Assembly: GCA_051530055.1 (NCBI GenBank)
Contig: CM121342.1
Location: 15,376,001-15,440,000, forward strand
Origin: Neoechinorhynchus agilis
Taxonomy: Eukaryota; Acanthocephala
DNA length: 64,000 bases
Direction of reading: 5' to 3'
Below, piece after piece: positions 47,098 to 59,267 of the stretch. A program made the translations under genes and the position numbers. Within the stretch, counting starts at the first letter, position 1; each line of letters starts with the position of its first letter. The notes beneath the pieces were generated by a model. That model was not told the origin of the DNA, searched no databases, and worked only from the letters and a program-made list of their open reading frames with translations.

Positions 47098-49245
47098 ATG
47101 GTTGAAAAAGGCTAGTTGCTCGAAAATGTAGCTGTTACGATTCTTGAACTTTAGTGAAACTTTTGCCATCTTGGCGATTTTGTGTTACACTCATATGCGC
47201 TTCGTCGATAAGTATGATGTTCATTCATAGATTAAACATTTCCTATACGAGGAAATGTATGCTAAATACCAACGCTACCAACTTAAAAGACATCACTGTA
47301 AGTCTTTGGTTCAATTTCCACATTATTTTTGTTCTTGATTAAGACTGGAAGTCTTAACTGGTCTACCATACAAATAAACTATTTGGCGTCCGCAGTACTT
47401 TACGGTTACGCATTTTCGCAAATACCCGGCGCAATGGTAACTCAATATATTGGACCATATTTAACCGGCGCAATCGCACATGGTTCGCTGGCATCAATCG
47501 CTTTTCTATTTCCAGTGATTGCGACAATTCACCTTTATTTGGCAATATTTTCACATGTCCTGATTGGCGTTAGCGCAGTAGGTGCCGTTCTTGTGTTCAA
47601 CGTCTCTTATCTAATTGCTCAGAGCTTAATTTTATCTGCAACTCTTCGTATTATGTCACGATGGGTCATACAATCCGAAAAAGGAATTCTATTTGGAATT
47701 TTCGGAGCTGGTTTGTATTTTTTTTAAGGATCTCTTCAGATTTTCTTCAAAATAGGTCCGTTTACTGGTATTCTACTTATGATTCCTTTATCCGTCGAAT
47801 CGTGCATGCTTGCATCTCATACTTCTTGGAATATTGCTTTTTATATCGCAGGTTGGTTTATTTTCTTAACCGGTTATGTTGCATCATTGACGCCGAACCG
47901 AGAAATAATTTGCGGGTATAGTAAAAAATAAAATTTATAAATGACGAATCGAAATTTTTTACTGAAGACCACAAAATCTGATAGTTCAACGTCGAATTTT
48001 TAAATGCAGCCTCCCGTCAAAGCGAAAAGGTCAACGAAACTATGTGTAATGCTAGTCTAGACAAAACGCCACAAATACTAAGTCTTCATTCCGATAGGCC
48101 TCTAATAAAAATACCATATTAAACATTGTCTCAATTCAAGGTGGTTGTGGTCTAACAATGCTGGTTGCGTGGATACTTTGTGTGCGTTCTCATCCGGATG
48201 ATCATTTTTGTATTAGCCAAGTTGAACGGAAATATATAAACGATAACGTAACCGATAGGGCAGATCCAGAGGTAAGTGCCTTTCCGTTTATTTCATTATT
48301 AATCTGCAAATCACCAGAATATTCCATGGCTACGAATAATTCGAAATAAACGCTGCCTTGGATTCTTTATTGCTCACGGCTTCACGGATTTTTCAACATT
48401 CGTTCTCATCCTATTTGCAGGTGACATATTACGTGAACGCTCAAGAGGATACCACAGCTTAAGAGAGGTAATCAAAGACAGGCGAATGCGAATCATCGGC
48501 AAACTCGCTTCAGACCGAGTACCCATTTATAACATACTGGGGGGCAATGATTATATGCACGCCGTTATACGGGTCACTGTTCGATTTTCTATGTAACCGG
48601 GGATATTTAAGCAAATTATATTGCAGGAGATTATTCTTCGGTATCGGTAAGTGTCCTTGATTTAAATGGCAATCTATAAGTATCGTCGTGAAAATAAAAG
48701 GAACGCTGATTCCGGCTGCAATGGCAATTGCACTTTCATTAATCAATACCGAAGAAATAACTGGATCGATAATTGTACTTTTCATTTGGTTTTCGGCTAT
48801 GTACTAATTTTTATATTGCGCTTTTTTACTTTATCAATTAAGTGGAGCCAATCACGGTGCAGGAATCTATGTGTCTCCAATGGATATGGCACCCGCGTTC
48901 CCGGACTCATTTTGGAGCATATCCAACACATTGGCGAATTGTGTAGGTACTGGAGCAACCTTTTTAAAAAACGCTCTTGATGGAATGGTCAGTTTCTGAA
49001 TTAATCCATTTTAATTTATCAAAGCAAAACTTCGGAAGGAAGCTGGATGGAAAGTATTGACGTACCTATGTTCGGGATGCTATGTAATAGCATTTACTCT
49101 GTCCTGGATATTTGCGACGGTGGATGAAATTAACTTTTCAACTCATAAAGTTTCTGTTACGGAGCTTGCAAACTTGGCGGAACGAAGAGCACCACTGGCG
49201 GAACCAGAGAATACCTCCCTTTCGGATGATACAAGTGAAAAATAA
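47098..49245 (+). CDS. SLC17-like major facilitator transporter, copy A
   Basis: First of three tandem paralogues of the SLC17 (phosphate/vesicular glutamate/sialin) type. A 13-nt first coding exon (47098-47110, MVEK+) joins exon 47155-47297 in phase 1: SWRFCVTLICASSISMMFIH then RLNISYT, membrane helix 1. Next come 47344-47577 (LASAVLYGYAFSQIPGAMVT, helices 2-4) and 47623-47710 (RIMSRWVIQSEKGILFGIFG). Later exons give PFTGILLMIPLSVESCML, CVRSHPDDH, RCLGFFIAHGFTDFSTFVLI, GTLIPAAMAIALSLI, ANHGAGIYVSPMDMAPAFPD, and the last membrane segment before TVDEINFS. Introns are 44-50 nt. The first intron starts with GC (gctagt) where the paralogues have gttag. The GxGEG motif of typical SLC17 members reads GVSAS here. 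Substrate cannot be told. Confidence 0.85.
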
Positions 49246-49955
49246 TAAATATTTATCGAGATTTAGCTGGGGTTATTGCAGCAATTCTATTGCGTTCGCT
49301 GAGTGTTTACTGTTTAGTTATTCTAATTAAGGCGTATTGTAGGTCTTTTATCAGTTTTGCTGAGAATGTGTCCCCCTCGCAGAAAATGCACTTAAATCTT
49401 TTATATGTATTGTTTTGTTTATTTTTTCATACTGTGAAAATTTATCACATGTTTTTTAAATATCCAAGCGCTCAAAGTTCCGATGGGAATATTATGACAT
49501 TTAATGTCAAGTTATCGCAAATACATGATAATTTTCATAGCAAACTGGTTAATATTCGCTCAAAAACATTACACAGGAGTGAAAATTTATTATTACTAAA
49601 ATTCCATTATTGGGTCTAGCATTTTAATATTTTGGGCGCAAAAAAGAAAGGATCAGCCCTATTTCAATTTCTATTTCAGATTTTCTTTTTAATTATTGCA
49701 AAGACAATTTTAGCGCAATTAAATACAAATTGTACATACTGATTGAAAATATTTTCGATGAAAATCTGTTAGCTTTCTACGTTGCTGTATTGATGTTGCA
49801 CACTGGTTTAGAAGTTATTTCCACTCATCCGTGAAAAACTGTCACAAGTTTTCGACATAAACTACGTTGGACGAGTCTCGGACGTAGAAAAGAGGGCCAC
49901 ATGAATGTCAAGGATTTTCGAACAGTTTCAAACGAACTAAACGTCCCCCACGCAA
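49246..49955. other. intergenic between transporter copies A and B
   Basis: No gene seen. The last 60 bp before copy B (gaacagtttcaaacgaac..cgtcc) resemble the same position before copy C (gaactgtttcaaacaacc..cgtcc), so the 5' UTR was part of the duplicated unit. Confidence 0.5.
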
Positions 49956-52173
49956 ATGGTTGCACAAGGTTAGCTTTTCCTCGCAAAAAGATATTATGTT
50001 CATTAAAATTGATTCAGCCCGTCTTTTTCCTTCCTGGCGTTTTTGCATAACTCTGATGTGCTGCCTTTCGATAACTCTAATGTTCATACACCGAATGAAC
50101 ATTTCTCATACTTGGCGATGTATGTTAAATACAACTATGGATAACACATCGACCGAATTTGTGAGTTCCTTTCACAATTTTGTATTCTAAACCGTTTCTT
50201 AGGCTAACAAGTTTGGAACACTTGATTGGTCAAGAAAGGATATAGATATTGTGACCTCTGCAAATCTTTATGGGTATGCACTGACACAAATTGCGGCATC
50301 CATGGTAACTGAATACTTCGGAGCATTTGCGACTGGACTGATCGCTCATGGACTGCTCTCGTCCATTTCTTGTCTTTTTCCAATTATCGCAAGTGTCCAT
50401 CTTTATCTTGCCATATTTTCCAATGTACTCATTGGCTTAGGTGCTGTGAGTATTATCAGTGTACTGACGCTCAACCACTATATTTAGTAATATTTTTGCG
50501 TTTAGAGTATGATTCTGGCATCAACATTTCGCATTATGTCACAATGGACCGTTAAGAAGGAGAAAGGCATTTTATGCGGGATTTTTGGAGCTGGTTTGTA
50601 CACTTAGATGAATTGCAAAAATTGACAGCGATAATAGGTTCATTCATCGGAATAATGCTAACTATTCCATTATCGATAGAAAGTTGTTTACTTAAATCAA
50701 GCAGCTCGTGGCAACTAGCCTTCTACATCCCAGGTTTGTCCATCAACGGGATTTTCATCTTTATTTAATATCCATAAGTATGAAAGCCTTTTGCCATCAC
50801 GAGCACGCTTAAAGGACATCAAATGTTTTTTATCGCCTGTAGATTTCAAACTTTGCAAAGATTAAGGTACTTTGGTTGTGTCCGACTATTGAAACCTTCA
50901 AGAATGAATAATCAAGGACAAATTTATCATAAAAATAATTGGCATGTCCATTAACAAAAAATGGATAATTACGCAAAGGAAGCAATCCAGAAAATTGTAA
51001 ACAGTCTTGATTTTTCACGTGTAAATGATCATCCAATTTTATTCGTCTTCCAAAATAGTGTTTTATGATACTTTTTTAATTTTATCTTTTAATAACCTTG
51101 TAGGTGGATGCAACCTTCTCTTCATGATGTTTTGGATAATTTGTGTGCGTTCACATCCGGATACGCACCCTTTTATGGGCAAAAGGGAAGAAGCTTATTT
51201 AAAGGAAAACCGAGTAGAATCCGTTCATCTTGGGGCACGTAGCTTGTCACATGTTTCATACCGTTCATCGCTGCAAATTATAGAAAATACCGTGGGTTTC
51301 CATACTTCGGAACAAGCACTGTCTTGGATTCTTTGCTTCTCACGTGTTTAATGACTTTTCCACATATATATTGATATTTTTCTCAACTGATCTGCTTCGC
51401 CGACGATCCAGTGGATATCGAAGCTTAAGAGAGGTGATACAACACTAATGAAACGATAGATACACTAATAAATTTAAGATTGGCTATCCATTCATTACGT
51501 ATTGGACTGCGGTTATTGTGTGGACTCCATTGTTTGGAATATTTTTCGATTTTCTTCAAAACCGCAGATATTTATACAAGCTAAATTGCCGAAGATTGTT
51601 TGTTGGGATAGGTATGTTTTTATTTAATGAAGATATTTAAAATTATGATTCAAAAGGAACACTTGTTCCAGCAACGATGGCAATCGCTTTGGCATCCATG
51701 AGTGAAGAAGAAATAACTGGATCAATAATAGCTTTACTTGTCTGGTTTTCCGCGATGTACGGTTTTTGTTATTTCATGTATAGACTAAAATCTTATAATT
51801 TTTAGTGGAGCCAATCACGGCGCGGGAATGTACGTAAGTCCGATAGACATGGCACCCGCGTTTCCGGACTCATTTTGGAGCATATCAAACACATTGGCGA
51901 ATTGTGTAGCGCCGTTGTCAGTATACCTGAACTCTTTTCTCCAAGAGAAGGTTAAAGCGTGAAAGTTTTGACTAAACTATAAAAAAAATGACACAGGATG
52001 AAGGATGGAAAATAATGATATTTGTATGCGCTGGATGTTACATCGTTGCATTCACGATTTTCTGCCTGTTTGCAACTGTTGATGAAATCAAGTTCTCGAG
52101 CCAAAAAGACACGGGAAATCCTACGGTGATAACAAAAGCGTCAGTGGCTGAAGAGAAGGATTTTACAATTTGA
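49956..52173 (+). CDS. SLC17-like major facilitator transporter, copy B
   Basis: Same exon plan as its neighbours. A 13-nt first coding exon 49956-49968 (MVAQ+) with intron gttagc..ttcag joins 50017 onward: FPSWRFCITLMCCLSITLMF, HRMNISHTWRC. It continues LDWSRKDIDIVTSANLYGYA, TQIAASMVTEYFGAFATGLI, RIMSQWTVKKEKGILCGIFG, IGIMLTIPLSIESCLL, CVRSHPDTHPF, GTLVPATMAIALASMSEEEI, ANHGAGMYVSPIDMAPAFPD, and ends CAGCYIVAFTIFCLFATVDE. The stretch AGIYVSPMDMAPAFPDSFWS is nearly identical between A and B, suggesting recent duplication or gene conversion of that exon. One interior part (about 50780-51100) is a longer intron. Expected 12 helices; role inferred as organic-anion or phosphate transport. Confidence 0.85.
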
Positions 52174-53399
52174 ATGTTTTTAAGACTGAAACAAATTGGT
52201 TTGAGCCTAGAGTATTTAGATTAACCTTATAATTTAAGTCACAATGCATTCTTTAAATATTCATATTATGCAACTTTCAACTTACCACCCATACTCTTTG
52301 CAATTTAAGAAAGCAATGCGCTCTTATACACTGATTCAACTTTCATATCTTTTGGGCTCTAACGTAGTATTCGTCATTTACCACGGGCAGTTCATTATCG
52401 AGCCGTCTATGCTTAAGCTGAGTAAAATGTCCAAATATTTCCGACAAAAGCTAGCAATCTAATATGTTTTAAAAATTCTAGATGCATCTACTCGTGAGCT
52501 TTAAAAGTAAGACGTGAGTGCCTACTGTCAACGTTCCATTCATATTTAAAATGTCACTGAGGATCAAATGTTTCATTGGTGGATTAAAAACGATATTTTT
52601 AGCAGTGCTGGTGTAAACTTCCTTTGGCAAAATGAGAGCCAAACAATTAGGAATGCGATATTCTTTTATGCTTAAATCGTTCAAAAAAATCGCAAGCTGA
52701 TGAATTTCTAAATGTTTTAAGTCTTGGAAGGTTTTGCTTCAAAAAATAGGATGTCAACATTCACGAAACAATTAAGTATTTCTCATCCGAAGATAAAAAT
52801 TGGAAGCTCACGTAAATTTAATACAGATATATGACTGCAATATTTTAATTACAGTGCAATGTCGATTATGCGAACGTCAACTACCCGGAACCGAATGCTG
52901 TCCTACTCAGCTTCTGTCACTCACGAGAATCAGAGACATCGCAGCCAACAAACGAAGGTGTACAGTGTTACAGACGAAAAAATAGTGATAATTCTCCCAA
53001 ATTGTGCTTTTTAAACAACTTCCCCACATATTGAATGGTGTCCGGTTTCAATTAGTTCAGAGAAGCGACGTTCTATTTTGGTTGAAAAGCGTTTCTCGCC
53101 CGCATTTTTATTTGCGATGAAGACGGATCTCGAATAGTTAAACTGAATTTAGTACTGAACGACTTTCGCTCTTAGTAATATTCATGCGAAAATCAAATTG
53201 TTGACGGTAAGAACTCCCGTTTCCAAAAGACGGAGGGGCAATAGTTTTTGTTACTCATCCGTTAACTCTTGTCAAAAAACTCAATTGCCGTCGGACAGGG
53301 TTTCGTGTAACAGACAGGGGCATTTTCTTACTATAAAACAAAGATATATTACGAGATTTGCGAACTGTTTCAAACAACCTGCACGTCCTCGTTTCAACG
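52174..53399. other. intergenic between transporter copies B and C
   Basis: AT-rich; short ORFs on both strands lack any recognised feature. The final 60 bp resemble the 5' flank of copy B. Confidence 0.4.
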
Positions 53400-55360
53400 A
53401 TGATTGCAAGAGGTTAGTTTGTTGGAAACTTATGACTCCAATTTCGCTTTGCAAAATTTTTCAGTGCCACTTCTACTCTCCCTCAGATTCTGCATAACGG
53501 TCATATGTACTTTATCATTGTCAATGATGATTGTCCAAAGATTAAACATTTCCTATACAAAGAGTTGCATGTTGAGCATTTCAACAAATAATCTCTCAAA
53601 CGACAGTGAAGCGATTGGTACATTATCTGGAACCCTTGATTGGTCAGAAGAAGATATAAACCACTTAGCGTCTGCAAATCTCTATGCATATGCTTTATCG
53701 CAAATCCCGGCCGCCGTAGTTGTCCAATTAATAGGACCTTACTTTACTGGAATGATTGCCCATGGACTGCTATCTTGTATTCCATTCCTATTTCCGGTCA
53801 TTGCAAATTTTAACTTTCATCTCGCGATGTTCGCTCATATTCTGATTGGCATTAACTCTGTGAGTATTGCTATCGAAATAGAAGTCAGCATATTTTAGTA
53901 CTATTCTTAAGAGTTTGATATTGTGTGCTACGTTGCGTATTATGTCGCGATGGGTGGTTAAAACGGAAAAGGGAATTCTATTCGGAATATTCGGAACAGG
54001 TTCGTTTCTCATACTGAAATCACAGATTTTGATTTTCTTTAGGTTCATTCATTGGCATAATGCTCACGATCCCTATTTCGGTTGAAACTTGCATGCTTGG
54101 CTCACTTACATCGTGGCATTCGGTCTTCTACATCACAGGTATGAGAGCAGTCTTTGTAGAACACATTGAGAAATACCGATTTTGAGCGATTGTCGAGTTA
54201 CCGAAACAATCGCTAATTCGGGATTCTCTTCAATGTTCGTCTATTATTGACATTAGTGCTCACTGAGATTAAAGGTGGTTGCAGTTCCCTCCTACTGCTG
54301 TTGTGGTTACTCATTGTACGTACACATCCGTTAAGTCATCCGTGCACGTCCAAAGAAGAGAAAGCATTTTTAAAAGAAAATCAAGTCGTATTGAAAGAGC
54401 CCGAAGTAAGCATTATAACTCAGCCAACTGTGATCACTGATTTTTGATTTTAAGAGCATTCCCTGGCTGTCGATCCTTCGGAACAAGCATTGTATAGGAT
54501 TTTTTGTAGCCCATGCATGTGTAGAATGTGCTACCTATAATCTAGTCTACTTCGCTGGCGAACTGCTTCGCGAAAGATCAAGCGGGTATCGAAGTCTTAG
54601 AGAGGTATAAAATGTTGTTTTTCAAATGTTGTCTTAAATCGATTTTATTATAGATTCAGTACCCATTTATAACGTATTGGGCTGCATTAGTTGCATGCAC
54701 TCCTTGTTACGGCATGTTGTTCGACTTTATTCAAAAACATCAATACTTAAGCAAAATAAATAGCCGACGACTATTTGTTGGAATAGGTAGATCGATATTT
54801 TCACAACGATTTTTAAAAATATACTTTTAGGAACTTTGATTCCGGGCGCGATGGCAATCATTTTTGCTAGTATTAACAAAACAGTCGTCACAGAAACGTT
54901 CATAGTCTTCATCGTGTGGTTCTGCGCACTGTACGGTACCAGTTTATGTCTTTCTCACTTATCTCTGTTCTAAGTGCAGTGGAGCCAATTACGGAGCTGG
55001 AATGTTTGTGAGCTTTGTGGACATGATGCCACTTTTTCCAGACTCATTTTCGAGCATTTCCAACACCCTAGCTAACTTGGCGGTTCCAACAGCCAATTTT
55101 CTGGATAATTATCTCAAAACATCGGTAAGATACTTCGAAAATTTTGATTCCATTCTTCGTTTGCACTTTAGAAATCGAGGCGCATCATAATGATGTATGT
55201 GAGCGCTGGATGCTATTTTTGTGCATTCGTGCTATTTTGCTTATTTGCTACTGGCGAACAAATCAAATTCACAGACAACAATATTCAAAGACCAATACAA
55301 ATTGTTTCATTGACAGGAGACAAGGAGACACGCTTGACCAAAGAAGAGGATTCAATCTGA
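53400..55360 (+). CDS. SLC17-like major facilitator transporter, copy C
   Basis: Third tandem copy. A 13-nt first coding exon 53400-53412 (MIAR+) with intron gttagt..tttttcag joins 53465 onward: LLLSLRFCITVICTLSLSMM, VQRLNISYTKSCM. It continues TLDWSEEDINHLASANLYAY, SQIPAAVVVQLIGPYFTGMI, RIMSRWVVKTEKGILFGIFG, IGIMLTIPISVETCML, GGCSSLLLLLWLLIVRTHP, GFFVAHACVECATYNLVYFA, GTLIPGAMAIIFASINKTVV and GANYGAGMFVSFVDMMPLFP. The true C-terminus follows the acceptor near 55171 (MMYVSAGCYFCAFVLFCLFA) and stops at 55358-55360; the longer ORF reaching 55380 is out of frame. More diverged from A and B than they are from each other, for example FVDMMPLFP in place of MDMAPAFPD. Confidence 0.85.
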
Positions 55361-55715
55361 ATGATCGTGATTTCCATTAAATGGGCTTGTGATCGAGAAT
55401 GTGAGGAGTTAAAACAATCTTAATAGTAGACGCACGAAGCAAAGTATCCATCTACATTGACTTTTGCATAAAATGGGTTGAAGAAATCCATTTGATGTCC
55501 CCTATGTCCTATCTTGGCGTTTTCTTATTATGTCTAGACTTCTATGGTTAAAAGAACGAACTCCAAAATTGCGATTTAAATGCTCATGACATTTAAATAT
55601 TGTAAAAAAAGTGCCGTTAGGCCACTTTCGTTGAACTTAACCGTCGGCTTTTTGATTGATTTAAAGCGTTTCTAGCAACTATTCGATGTGAACTTTCAGA
55701 ATCTCGGAGCAGAAA

Positions 55716-55870
55716 TGATTCACACCACCGCTCTGGATCACACAGCTGCCGTCCTGGTGTAACGGTTGAAAGGACGAATGCGGCGCCCCTCGTTGCACAA
55801 CCAGACTGAGATTTTGTAGGAAGACTGCTTCTTATCTCGGATCGCCAGAGAAAAGCAAATGAAAATGCCA
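55716..55870 (-). mobile_element. 3' end fragment of LINE family A
   Basis: Read on the minus strand: LAIRDKKQSSYKISVWLCNE then the tail around STVTPGRQLCD, matching the fragment at 3988-4225 and the end of the element at 12500. 5'-truncated tail copy downstream of the transporter array. The rest of 55361-56207 shows no gene. Confidence 0.7.
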
Positions 55871-56207
55871 TCGTGGTTACGGCAGCGATGTTTTCTCACC
55901 GACTGAAATCATTAATGATAATTTTTGTGAAGCAAACCTAATACTTCGAACAAAAAATTGATCAACGAGGCAATACTGCTAGCGTGATAGCGACAGCCGA
56001 GGAAGGAGAATAGCTCCGATTTTGCGGACGGTGGTGACAAAAATCTTATGTTAAAGCTTAAACGGCATTTCAATCTCAAAAATTGATTTCGAGAAAAGTG
56101 TTCAAAAGTTCAGGACGATTATAAGAGTTCGAATAATATTGCAATTTCAAGTATAAGTGCATATATGGCCCAAGACTAAATAAATTTATTAGTGCAAAGC
56201 CTCAAAT

Positions 56208-57681
56208 CTAGTTTTTCAGATGCTCCAAAGCTTGTAGAATATCCGCTACCAGATCTTCGGGTTCCTCGAATCCAACGGATAGGCGAATAATACTAGCATC
56301 AACGCCTGTCGTCTTCCTGACGTTTTCATCAATTGAGGCATGAGTCATGAGTGCGGGAACACACAAGAGTGAATCGAAACCTCCTAGACTCTCCGCAAGA
56401 GAAAACACTTTCACGCTCGAGGCGAATTTCTTGATTCTGTCGATGGATTTGTCTTTTAGTTCTAAGGTGATGATTCCACCGCATCCCGTCATTTGAGATT
56501 TGGCTAGATTGAATTGCGGAAATGTTTCTAAGAAAGGGTAGAGTACACGAGCAATTTTGGGATGTCCATCAAGTTGCTTTGCAATGCTGAGCGCTGTTTG
56601 AAAATGTCGTTCCATTCTAAGAGGAAGTGTTTTCATGCCTCTATTTACGAGGTAGCAGTCCATTGGACCTGGGACTATTCCGAGTGCATTCTGTAAAAAT
56701 TTCAACCTTTGGTACAAGTCATCATTGTTGGTCATTATTGCTCCCATAACGACATCCGAGTGACCGTTTAGGTATTTAGTTACTGAATGAACGGCTAAAT
56801 CGGCTCCAAGGTCGAGAGGCTTTTGAAAGACTGGGGAAGCGAACGTATTGTCAACGACTACTATGATATCTGAACGGATTGCTTTGATTCCGGTAATTAC
56901 GGATCGAATGTCGCATATACTCATCATTGGGTTAGTCGGAGTTTCGAGCCATACAAGTTGAGTATTCTTTTTTACCATCGATATGATACTTTGAACTGAA
57001 CGACAATCGACAAAGTCGATTTGAAAACCCATTGAAGGAATAACACATTTATGCATGAGTCTATAAGTTCCACCGTACATATCATTACTGGTAATTATAT
57101 GATCCCCTGCTTTTAAAACGGAAATGAACAACTGTATGGTTGAGAATTGAGATTCGCTGAGACTAATGGGTCCCGCACTATTGGCGGAGGAAATGGATCA
57201 AATTAAATTAGCCGCATTATTGTTATTATTGGACAATTGGTTTATTATTTTGACAAAACGTTGAAACGACGAACCCGTACTAATCCCTGGACGCGTAATA
57301 AGCTCAAAAATTGTAAGGTTGTTTTGCAGGAGCGTTTTAAAGTTCCGTTCGAATAAATACGCCAGGATACTAAGATCTATAAAAAGCTGCTCATTTCGGT
57401 CATAGAAGGAACATGATAGCGGTTGTGGCACCAAGACCAGAAGCGAAAGCAAGTCCGTGCTTTGCGTTTTCGACCGTAGCAAAACTAGATTCCAGGCACT
57501 CGCGTGTTGGATTTCCGCTTCGACTGTAATCGTATTCCCCTTCGCCCGGCTGCAACTGCTTGAAAGTACTAGAGTTCACGATTGGCGGTACGATTGCGCC
57601 ATGCGACCATTTTTCTGGTTCTTGTCCTTCGTGGATGAGCCGAGTGAATGAACCATTGCGATAGTTACTGCTACCTGACAT
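56208..57681 (-). CDS. cth: cystathionine gamma-lyase
   Basis: PLP enzyme that cleaves cystathionine to cysteine, alpha-ketobutyrate and ammonia; last step of transsulfuration and a source of H2S. Two exons: 57681-57413 and about 57156-56208, joined in phase across a 256-nt intron. Exon 1 has GAIVPPIVNSSTFKQL, YDYSRSGNPTRECLE and GLAFASGLGATTAI. Exon 2 has KAGDHIITSNDMYGGTYRLM, WLETPTNPMMSICDI, VVDNTFASPVFQKPLDLGAD, the PLP-lysine segment SVTKYLNGHSDVVMG, NRGMKTLPLRMERHF, TGCGGIITLEL, SLAESLGGFDSLLCVPALMT and RLSVGFEEPEDL. Full family length (about 400 aa). Around the splice the sequence ESQFSTIQLFISVLK is about 8 residues longer than in vertebrates, so the acceptor could differ by a codon or two. 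Cystathionine beta-lyase or gamma-synthase are alternatives; the animal origin favours CTH. Confidence 0.93.
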
Positions 57682-57915
57682 TGCTCAATCTTCAAACGAT
57701 AAAAAATCGCAATAAGAAGAACTAAAGCAACATGCCACAGCGGGAGATGTTGTCATGGCACTTGTGGAACTAAGTGTAGAAGCTTTTCTCTGTGCTGTTG
57801 TTAAGGAACGACCAAAGGCCATATAAAACAACCGACCAGGCTTGCAATTGAATGCCAAATAGATATTCTGAGACTGATATGAAGTTCAAAAAACGACGTA
57901 AATTCATCAATAGAA

Positions 57916-58347
57916 ATGAAGAACAATAAGAATGAACAGTTTATTGAGCAGAGGAAATCGCGAAACGATAAATGGGCCATTGGTACGAAGGCGAACCGAA
58001 CCGCTATCATATCTGATCGGCTATGGAGATCAAATTTTGTGAGGGAACGGATACCAAATGAAAAGTGCCCAGTGAAAAGCACCTGCGTCCCGATCGAACC
58101 AGCGATATTTGAAAGAGAAAGGAAAAGAGAGCGAATGAATAATGAAACCGGAGTGATAGCAGCCTCGCCCGATAGCAAACCAGCGAAGACTCCGGTGGTA
58201 GTCCGTGTAACAGCGAAACGGGGTACACTAAGACGAAGTGCCAAAGAAACAAAAATCAATGGGAAGGAGATATGTAATATGTGTCAATCAATAATGACTT
58301 TCATCGATAGAAAATCCTTCGGGATAATCAAAGTATACTTTTGGTGA
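57916..58347 (+). CDS. unrecognised 143-aa ORF, doubtful
   Basis: Divergent from the cystathionine gamma-lyase gene. Highly charged (KNNKNEQFIEQRKSRNDKW; ERERKRERMNNETG) with a CNMC pair near the end. The opposite strand is also open for 152 codons, so at most one is real. No family recognised. Confidence 0.2.
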   Translation: MKNNKNEQFIEQRKSRNDKWAIGTKANRTAIISDRLWRSNFVRERIPNEKCPVKSTCVPIEPAIFERERKRERMNNETGVIAASPDSKPAKTPVVVRVTAKRGTLRRSAKETKINGKEICNMCQSIMTFIDRKSFGIIKVYFW

Positions 58348-59267
58348 AAATAATACAGGTCATAACATATTTGATGATTACTTTCACCAAAAGTATAATA
58401 ATGACTTTATTTTGCATGTGAGAGGATTGTTCCTTCCATCACTGTAACAAAAGCTTCATTAAAATCTTGATTGCTTAAGCGAATCATGCGTCTTATCGGC
58501 ATTATAAAGAAAGTGAACGTCTTTGTCGGACTATAAACAACTTTTGGAAATATTCGAGATGAAATAATCTTTGCTTAAGTGAGAACGGGACTGCGTACTT
58601 TTAAAACGTGATGTATAAGTACTAATAGTGATGGGAAAGCATTACTTAATCAAAATAACAAAATTGGAGGTGTTTTGGTTGCCGTATATTTTTGGCATTG
58701 TCGATCATACATACACATAGACTATTAGTCAAGGTAAAAAACGGAAAAGTCTTCCTCAAGCTACAATGTAGTGGCGATACCAAAATTATTAGTTTTTACT
58801 CTGAAGACTTCTTTCAAAACTATAACCGACGATATTTAGATGTTGTTACTGAAAGGAGCTCGCAAACGTGTTCATCGCGTTTCCTTTTCAGAGGAAAAGC
58901 TCGTTATGAGAAGTCTACCTCGACATGAATCAGAAGTGAGGCGGAATAACGCCCTATGAACAAAATTTGCGGATAATGCTCAGTTTAGGAGTGACAAGTG
59001 CATCGATTTTGTTCCAGAAATCTCATTGTACCGAAGAAATCGTTGCCGAATCGCTAAAGATTGAACAAATTAAGTTCAAAGAATATGCTTCGGCACGTAA
59101 AATCATTCAAAATCCAGAAAACAAAAGAGCTAAATATAATTTTTGAGTACCAAATGCAATTCATATGCACAGCAAATCCATTGTTGATTATTTTAGCGAG
59201 ATCTCCAAATTTAAGCAGTTTTATGCGCACAGCCAAAAATTAATCTTTTGTATTTTTTTGATGATAA
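58348..59267. other. intergenic
   Basis: A 16-bp inverted repeat (tatacttttggtgaaa) lies at 58334-58349 and 58382-58397. A short ORF at 58692-58928 contains FFQNYNRRYLDVVTERS but has no known relatives that I recognise. Confidence 0.35.

Noticed and set aside
57801-58259. Minus-strand 152-aa ORF upstream of cystathionine gamma-lyase
   Set aside because: Overlaps a plus ORF of similar length, no family resemblance, no splice link to the lyase; at most one strand could be real and neither is supported.
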